DNA from: CAIJMI01 sp964448085
GTDB lineage: Bacteria > Patescibacteriota > Microgenomatia > UBA10105 > UBA927
Direction: 5' to 3'
DNA: 64,000 bases
Assembly: GCA_964448085.1 (NCBI GenBank)
Contig: CAYUUX010000002.1
Coordinates: 34,707 to 98,706 of the forward strand
In this document: piece by piece, positions 59,808 through 64,000 of the stretch
How the letters are laid out: each line of letters opens with the position of its first letter
Numbering within the stretch: the stretch's first letter is position 1
Notes under the pieces: generated by a model
What the model was told of the DNA's origin: nothing
Database searches by the model: none
What the model saw: the letters and a program-made list of their open reading frames with translations, nothing else
Made by a program: the position numbers and the translations under genes

Positions 59808-60128
59808 ATGGCAGATATGAACATAACAGACGCAACTTTTGATGCTGTAGTGTTGAAGAGCGCAAAACCGGTTCTTGTGGATTTTTGGGCAGTATGGTGC
59901 GGACCGTGCCGCATGCAGGGGCCAATTGTTGAAGAGGTTGCAAAAGAGATGGGGGAGAAGGCAGTGGTGGGCAAACTGAATGTGGACGAAAATCCACAAA
60001 TGGCAGGTACGTACGGCGTAATGTCCATTCCAACGCTTATTGTGTTTAAAAACGGACAACCCATAAAACAGTTTGTTGGCGTACAGACCAAAGACACATT
60101 GGTCAAAGCACTGACTGCAGCACTATAA
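59808..60128 (+). CDS. trxA: Thioredoxin
   Basis: This 106-residue protein has the WCGPC active site (in DFWAVWCGPCRM, about 24-35) and the cis-proline loop MSIPTLIVFKNG. It is the main cytoplasmic thiol reductant. AAAGGAG is 6 nt before the ATG at 59808; an in-frame start 33 bp earlier lies upstream of it. The thioredoxin reductase gene follows 8 bp later. Confidence 0.97.
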   Translation: MADMNITDATFDAVVLKSAKPVLVDFWAVWCGPCRMQGPIVEEVAKEMGEKAVVGKLNVDENPQMAGTYGVMSIPTLIVFKNGQPIKQFVGVQTKDTLVKALTAAL

Positions 60129-60136
60129 TAGAAGGT

Positions 60137-61078
60137 ATGTATGATGTTTTAATCATCGGATCCGGACCGGCTGGATATACGGCAGGAATTTATTCCTCAC
60201 GTGCCTTTTTGAAAACCGCGATTCTTACAGGAATAACGCCTGGAGGGCAATTAACTACAACAACGATGATAGAGAATTACCCCGGGTTTCCCAAGGGCAT
60301 TGATGGCGCTCAGCTCATGGAGGACATGAAAATTCAAGCAGAACGTTTTGGTGCTACGTTCATAGCAGACACCGTCTCATCCGTTTCAAAAAATACAACA
60401 ACAAGCGCATTTGTCGTTCAAGGGGCAAGCGGGACGTATGAGGCAAAATCCGTCATTATTGCAACCGGTGCACAAGCAAAGGAACTGGGTATTGCGGGAG
60501 AAGACCAATATCGCGGGAAAGGAATCAGTTATTGCGCAACCTGCGACGGGTTTTTCTTTAAGGGGAAGAAAGTTGTTGTTGTCGGCGGCGGCGATACTGC
60601 TATGGAAGAAGCAACATTTTTAACCAAATTTGCTGACCATGTCACGATTGTTCATAGGCGGAAGGAGTTTCGTGCAAGTGCCATCATGTTGGAGAAAGCG
60701 CAAAAAGACCCAAAAATCTCTTTTCTTACTGATACAGTCATCCGTTCGTTTGTTGGAGACGCGAAGTTGACCGGAGTGGTACTGGAAAATAGTGTTACTG
60801 GAAAAACATCCGAAATGCCAATTGATGGTGTGTTTGCCGCAATCGGGCACACGCCAGCAACTGGTTTCTTACGGGGGTTTGTCGCAATGGATGATGCCGG
60901 GTATATTCAAGTGCAGGGTATGAGAAGTTCTCAAGAGGCGCATACAAAAACCTCTGTTGATGGCATATTCGCTGCAGGCGATTGTGTGGATATGCGCTAT
61001 CGTCAGGGAATAGTTGCTGCGGGGATGGGTGCGATGGTTGCGATTGACGTAGAACGATGGTTGCAAGATCATCAGTAA
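60137..61078 (+). CDS. trxB: Thioredoxin reductase
   Basis: This 313-residue flavoprotein has the FAD loop IIGSGPAGYTAGIY (about 6-19), the redox pair CATC (in GISYCATCDGFF), the NADPH loop VVVGGGDTAMEEA and the C-terminal FAD site GIFAAGDCVDMRYRQ. It reduces thioredoxin using NADPH. It lies between trxA and the FNR-like gene, 2 bp from the latter. Confidence 0.96.
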   Translation: MYDVLIIGSGPAGYTAGIYSSRAFLKTAILTGITPGGQLTTTTMIENYPGFPKGIDGAQLMEDMKIQAERFGATFIADTVSSVSKNTTTSAFVVQGASGTYEAKSVIIATGAQAKELGIAGEDQYRGKGISYCATCDGFFFKGKKVVVVGGGDTAMEEATFLTKFADHVTIVHRRKEFRASAIMLEKAQKDPKISFLTDTVIRSFVGDAKLTGVVLENSVTGKTSEMPIDGVFAAIGHTPATGFLRGFVAMDDAGYIQVQGMRSSQEAHTKTSVDGIFAAGDCVDMRYRQGIVAAGMGAMVAIDVERWLQDHQ

Positions 61079-61080
61079 CT

Positions 61081-61764
61081 ATGCAATCTCCACGAATGTA
61101 TACCGCCAGCGTTGCACACATAACGGATTTAACATCCAGTGTACGTCACTTTGTTCTGTCAACTTCAGAGTCAATTGTATTTTTACCCGGTCAGTATGGC
61201 ACTTTTATCATTAACCCAACAACCCGTCGTCAATATTCCTTTTGTTCCAACCCACAAGACGAACATGTGATTGAGATTGTTGTTGATACAAAGCCGGGTG
61301 GACCGGGATCGAACTATTTTTTGGAGAAACGGGTGGGGGATACCGTAGAATTTCTTGCTCCGCTTGGTAATTTCATACTTCGCGATAGTCCAAACAAAAA
61401 AATATTTGTGGCAACAGGAACGGGTATCGCTCCAATTCACAGTATGGTGCAATCCGAAAGGATGCATGCTCCATGGGCCATCTATTGGGGGCTTCGACAT
61501 GAAGAGGATGTGTATTGGCAAGATTTTTTTGAAGGACTTAGTAAGATAAAAAACCAAAACACCTTTTCCCTTGTTCTTTCTCAACCCAACGCACATTGGA
61601 AAGGGCTTCGGGGACATGTAACGGATTACGTTCTGCGAGAACCGGGATTATCAAGCGGCGAATGGTATCTGTGCGGTAATGCCACAATGATTGGTGAAGT
61701 AACAAAAGCATTAGGTGATCAGGGCGTCAAAACAGACCTGATTCACACGGACTCCTTTTTTTGA
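61081..61764 (+). CDS. FAD/NAD(P)-binding oxidoreductase, FNR-like
   Basis: This 227-residue protein has the FNR fold: RQYSFCSNP (about 44-52) for FAD, GGPGSNYFLE, the pyridine-nucleotide loop FVATGTGIAPIHSM (about 111-124) and the C-terminal CGNATMI. It has no ferredoxin-type cluster. It may reduce a partner redox protein with NAD(P)H. The ATG at 61081 lies 2 bp after the trxB stop, so it belongs to the thioredoxin operon. Confidence 0.88.
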   Translation: MQSPRMYTASVAHITDLTSSVRHFVLSTSESIVFLPGQYGTFIINPTTRRQYSFCSNPQDEHVIEIVVDTKPGGPGSNYFLEKRVGDTVEFLAPLGNFILRDSPNKKIFVATGTGIAPIHSMVQSERMHAPWAIYWGLRHEEDVYWQDFFEGLSKIKNQNTFSLVLSQPNAHWKGLRGHVTDYVLREPGLSSGEWYLCGNATMIGEVTKALGDQGVKTDLIHTDSFF

Positions 61765-61864
61765 AACACCTGTTAAAGTCGTTTTCTTCACGTTCTTTGC
61801 CGGAACTCTAGTCTCCCAAATCTTCTCTTTTTTCTCAATACATCGCGCTGATGTATAGACGGAC

Positions 61865-63046
61865 ATGGTTTGGCGATATAGACTGCAACTATTGTTCAGT
61901 GCGAAAGTGAAGGTCTTTATGATTGAACAGCGTGCTGAATGTGTTATAGATCGTATTCATACCCATGAGCTAACCCAAAAACAGGATGGGATAAACCTTA
62001 CCGCGCTTCTTCAAGAAAAACAGCAGCTTATTATGAGTTCCCGTTCGGAAGTTCCAGGTTCCTTGGTTGATATTCATTTAAGTGATTTTCGAATCGATGG
62101 AGCCAAGCCGCCAGTTGAGAAAAAGCATGATCATGCGGACGATGGTGGCAAACTTGAATCGTATTCATTGCCCACATCAACATTTAGCAATGATGTATAT
62201 ATTGAAGCTGCGATATGTGCAAATGGTGATGCACCAACTGTTCTTGTAGAAGTTGCACAACAAACATTTGAAACCGCTCTTGTTCGTTCTGCTAGAGAAT
62301 CACCGCACCTTCTTGAACGATTTTTTACGCTCCTGAAGTGGGAAGCTGGTATGCGGGATCCAAAGGAGCTTCGTAAGATTTTACCTTTGTTACATCAGCT
62401 CCACGTTTCTTTTAAAGCAGAGCTGTTGAACCAGGTTGATGCCATCGTTGGGCATCCGCATGACGAAGCAATGTTACAGGAGCTGTTGACGTTATCAAGA
62501 AAAGTCGAAATATTGGATGGGAGACCAGAGCGGTTTGATACACAATATATAGAAAATCCTCGTGCCTATGATGCCGATTACGCTGCATATCTTCAAAAGA
62601 AGATGCGAGCTCTTTTGGGGGTTACTGGCGTGTCGGTTGATGGAATCATGCTGTACCCTAACGCGCAGGGGATCATCGAATTTCCCTTACAATCATCAAC
62701 GTTTACATACTATGCGGATGCTGACTCTATAAAAAGGCGTGAGCTTGCAACGTTTAGAATTACGCAGTTGCCAGACCATTCCTTGGTATTGTGGTATGAA
62801 AGTGGGTTGGAAACTGGAACAGCGGAGAAAGATAAAGGCATGGTTTATGCGTACGAAAAATCCCTTCGTACAGAAGTAGTACAGAAAGAAGAGAAAGCGC
62901 GCACGCGAGAACAGGATTTGGTAGCGCGGTTAACCGCGCATTACGCTGCATTGTATAAGGACGGAAAAATACCAGAACGACATCACATTGAGCGCACGCA
63001 GATTCAGAAGGATCGGTTTCTTGTTGGTCGTGACCAGCTTCGGTAA
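61865..63046 (+). CDS. Large protein of unknown function
   Basis: This 393-residue protein has no signal peptide or membrane helix and no motif I recognise. The middle (about 95-215) looks helical, and about residues 325-393 are strongly charged and probably coiled-coil (EKSLRTEVVQKEEKARTREQD). It is transcribed alone; a TATAGA hexamer 5 bp before the ATG fits a leaderless start but lacks a clear -35. Function cannot be stated. Confidence 0.55.
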   Translation: MVWRYRLQLLFSAKVKVFMIEQRAECVIDRIHTHELTQKQDGINLTALLQEKQQLIMSSRSEVPGSLVDIHLSDFRIDGAKPPVEKKHDHADDGGKLESYSLPTSTFSNDVYIEAAICANGDAPTVLVEVAQQTFETALVRSARESPHLLERFFTLLKWEAGMRDPKELRKILPLLHQLHVSFKAELLNQVDAIVGHPHDEAMLQELLTLSRKVEILDGRPERFDTQYIENPRAYDADYAAYLQKKMRALLGVTGVSVDGIMLYPNAQGIIEFPLQSSTFTYYADADSIKRRELATFRITQLPDHSLVLWYESGLETGTAEKDKGMVYAYEKSLRTEVVQKEEKARTREQDLVARLTAHYAALYKDGKIPERHHIERTQIQKDRFLVGRDQLR

Positions 63047-63097
63047 CAGCAATGTGTTTTTCCTGTGCTTTTTGGACACGCACTTCTTTTTCTCGTA

Positions 63098-63126
63098 TTG
63101 ACACAATTGCACAACATGCGTAGAAT
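63098..63126 (+). promoter_or_regulatory. Consensus-like promoter upstream of the small ORF
   Basis: TTGACA (63098-63103), 17-bp spacer, TAGAAT (63121-63126). The predicted start is about 63133. Confidence 0.75.
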
Positions 63127-63141
63127 ATACATTTGCTCTTG

Positions 63142-63270
63142 ATGCGGAGCACATTTTTTGTTCTTCTGAACGTTTCCAATCAAAAGAACAAAATTTTTCA
63201 TGAGAAGCTATATACCATATATCCGAAAAACCAGCGGACGTTTGCCGTGGGTTTGGTAGCTTCCTCTTGA
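63142..63270 (+). CDS. Possible 42-residue small protein (or small RNA)
   Basis: Between a near-perfect promoter and a terminator lies an ORF that begins at 63142 and stops at 63268-63270, 9 bp before the terminator stem. The product starts hydrophobic (FFVLLNV) and is otherwise polar and basic. There is no Shine-Dalgarno and the ATG is about 9 nt into the RNA. The same ~170-nt transcript also folds: TTTTGTTCTT/AAGAACAAAA and GAAGCTA/TAGCTTC stems are seen. It is either a small protein gene or a small RNA; I cannot decide. Confidence 0.4.
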   Translation: MRSTFFVLLNVSNQKNKIFHEKLYTIYPKNQRTFAVGLVASS

Positions 63271-63279
63271 ATCTGAATG

Positions 63280-63304
63280 AACCCCGCACAAGGCGGGGTT
63301 TTTT
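63280..63304 (+). terminator. Rho-independent terminator after the small transcript
   Basis: AACCCCGC (63280-63287) pairs with GCGGGGTT (63293-63300) around a 5-nt loop and is followed by a T-run (63299-63304). It separates the small transcript from the tRNA-Ala/23S unit. Confidence 0.9.
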
Positions 63305-63372
63305 AATACCCCTCGCACATTGACTATTGGCGTCCTGAATCAAGGGTTTTCTGCCAGAAGCCAAGGGGTGTA

Positions 63373-63409
63373 CCCTTGAAAAGCATGTGACACACGTCAT
63401 TTTCAAGGG
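63373..63409 (+). promoter_or_regulatory. Hairpin overlapping the tRNA-Ala 5' end
   Basis: CCCTTGAAAA (63373-63382) pairs perfectly with TTTTCAAGGG (63400-63409), with an inner TGAC/GTCA stem and ACAC loop (63388-63399). The 3' arm includes the first three bases of the mature tRNA-Ala acceptor, so this hairpin and the acceptor stem exclude each other. Confidence 0.6.
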
Positions 63410-63482
63410 CCTGTAGCTTAGCTGGTAGAGCGCATCATTTGCAATGATGAGGTCACCGGTCCGAATCCGGTCAGGTCCACCA
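63407..63482 (+). tRNA. tRNA-Ala (TGC)
   Basis: Acceptor GGGCCTG/CAGGTCC with the G3:U70 identity pair, discriminator A, and CCA encoded. Anticodon loop TTTGCAA. D-arm GCTT/GAGC with GG in its loop. The T-loop is TCCGAAT, with C instead of T at position 55. It lies 275 bp upstream of the 23S gene. Confidence 0.97.
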
Positions 63483-63550
63483 AGAAGATTCGCTCGCGGT
63501 ATAAGGGATCACATACTGTTGATTCCTTGTGTCGCGACAAGAGCGCGAAT

Positions 63551-63564
63551 CGCTCTTTAACATT
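63551..63564 (+). promoter_or_regulatory. BoxA-like antitermination element
   Basis: CGCTCTTTAACATT matches the core of the E. coli rrn boxA (TGCTCTTTAACAA) closely. It lies between tRNA-Ala and 23S and precedes a terminator-like hairpin, which fits Nus-dependent antitermination of rRNA. Confidence 0.6.
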
Positions 63565-63570
63565 CAAATA

Positions 63571-63604
63571 GTATCTTCCTTATATATAGGACAAAGGAAG
63601 ATAC
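63571..63604 (+). other. Terminator-like hairpin in the 23S leader
   Basis: An 11-bp perfect stem (63571-63581 with 63594-63604) is followed by AGG and a run of seven Ts. After boxA it may be read through; otherwise it could terminate or act as a processing stem. Confidence 0.6.
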
Positions 63605-63631
63605 AGGTTTTTTTGAGTAAATGAGTAATTG

Positions 63632-63758
63632 CATCGTAAGGGATAATTCATTTGATTATCTTTGTTACGATGGCATTTCGTTGGGCGATAAATTTTGTAA
63701 GAGAAATTTGTCGAGAAAAATAGAACAAAGCGCTAATTTGTTTTAGCTCCTTTGTTCT
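63632..63758 (+). other. Two further hairpins ahead of 23S rRNA
   Basis: CATCGTAA (63632-63639) pairs with TTACGATG (63665-63672), with an inner GATAAT/ATTATC. AGAACAAAG (63722-63730) pairs with CTTTGTTCT (63750-63758), with an inner GCTAA/TTAGC. They are probably rRNA-precursor processing structures. Confidence 0.5.
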
Positions 63759-64000
63759 CTGCAACGCTATAAAGCTGATAATGGATGCCCTGGGTGTTCA
63801 TGCCGAGGAAGGACGTATATGATCGCGATAGTCGTCGGGGAGGAGTCATAATCCTGCGATCCGGCGGTTTCCGAATGGAGCAATCCTCCTACCGATGAGG
63901 TAGGAAGCTTGATGTAAATGCAACCGAAAGGTTGAAATAGCATCTTGTAGGATACCGGGCGAACTGAAACATCTCAGTAGCCTGAGGAAAAGAAATCAAG
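63758..64000 (+). rRNA. 23S ribosomal RNA, 5' end (partial)
   Basis: GGATGCCCTGG (63783-63793), GGAAGGACGT, TTTCCGAATGG and GAACTGAAACATCT followed by GAGGAAAAGAAATCAA are universal 23S domain I segments in correct order and spacing. The start is estimated by alignment to the E. coli 5' end. The gene continues beyond the window. No 16S gene is in front of it. Confidence 0.95.

Noticed and set aside
1..64000. CRISPR array, insertion sequence, prophage or integron
   Set aside because: No regularly spaced repeats, transposase, terminal inverted repeats with target duplications, or phage structural genes were seen; the Xer-like gene alone is not evidence of a mobile element.
1..64000. Recoding of UGA
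   Set aside because: Many genes end in UGA with the next gene starting in ATGA overlaps, and the only tRNA-Trp found has a CCA anticodon.

Overview
The window looks like a chromosome segment of a reduced bacterium of the Patescibacteria (Candidate Phyla Radiation), most like the Parcubacteria-type lineages. The evidence is dense packing with 1-4 bp gene overlaps, small membrane proteins of the DUF5652/DUF5654/DUF4012 kind, an archaeal-type UMP kinase, an ATP-dependent DNA ligase, and an rRNA operon with no 16S gene next to the 23S. UGA is used as an ordinary stop, so this is not a UGA-recoded (Gracilibacteria/Absconditabacteria) genome. The lineage call is an inference.

Layout. 1-8 kb: surface-glycan genes (GT2, sugar aminotransferase, sugar dehydrogenase, several glycosyltransferases, Wzm/Wzt-like ABC exporter) with a UMP kinase. 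8-15 kb: stand-alone 5'-3' exonuclease, FtsH, an orphan phosphoribosyltransferase-like gene, and a tryptophan block (TrpRS with a C-terminal tRNA-binding domain, TrpB2, tRNA-Trp) preceded by an unidentified ~206-nt structured RNA with its own promoter and terminator. 15-23.4 kb: a GT-C-like membrane protein, two SGNH proteins, and a five-gene overlapping operon (two glycosyltransferase-like proteins, radical SAM/SPASM protein, GT4, HAD phosphatase). 23.4-25.5 kb: two tRNAs with CAT anticodons, FtsB-like protein, and a Xer-like recombinase lacking two catalytic residues. 25.5-41.3 kb: small ORF plus valS, EpmA with EF-P, endonuclease III, L25, DUF4012 protein, RNase HI, flippase and O-antigen ligase, then jag-yidC-yidD-rnpA-rpmH. 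41.3-53.6 kb: recF, NnrD, Fic, ATP-dependent ligase, CaCA exchanger, EndoQ, Pth, acylphosphatase, a membrane protein with a HEPN-like partner, CPBP protease. 53.6-59.2 kb: a divergent copper/thiol region (csoR-HMA-copA-VKOR-DsbA-like-SDR facing a transporter-cupredoxin fusion and a second HMA protein). 59.2-64 kb: deoxyribosyltransferase-like gene, thioredoxin, thioredoxin reductase, FNR-like reductase, a large unknown, a 42-codon ORF, tRNA-Ala and the start of 23S rRNA.

Two patterns run through the window. First, many first genes of transcription units have a sigma70-like -10 hexamer ending only 5-10 nt before the ATG and no Shine-Dalgarno, which predicts leaderless mRNAs; many other genes, mostly downstream in operons, have clear AAGGAG-type sites. 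Second, gene orientation switches at the rpmH/recF junction (about 41.3 kb): mostly minus to the left, mostly plus to the right, as expected near a replication origin, although dnaA and dnaN are not there.

No CRISPR array, insertion sequence or prophage was seen. Functional names come from motif recognition by eye; no database search was run.
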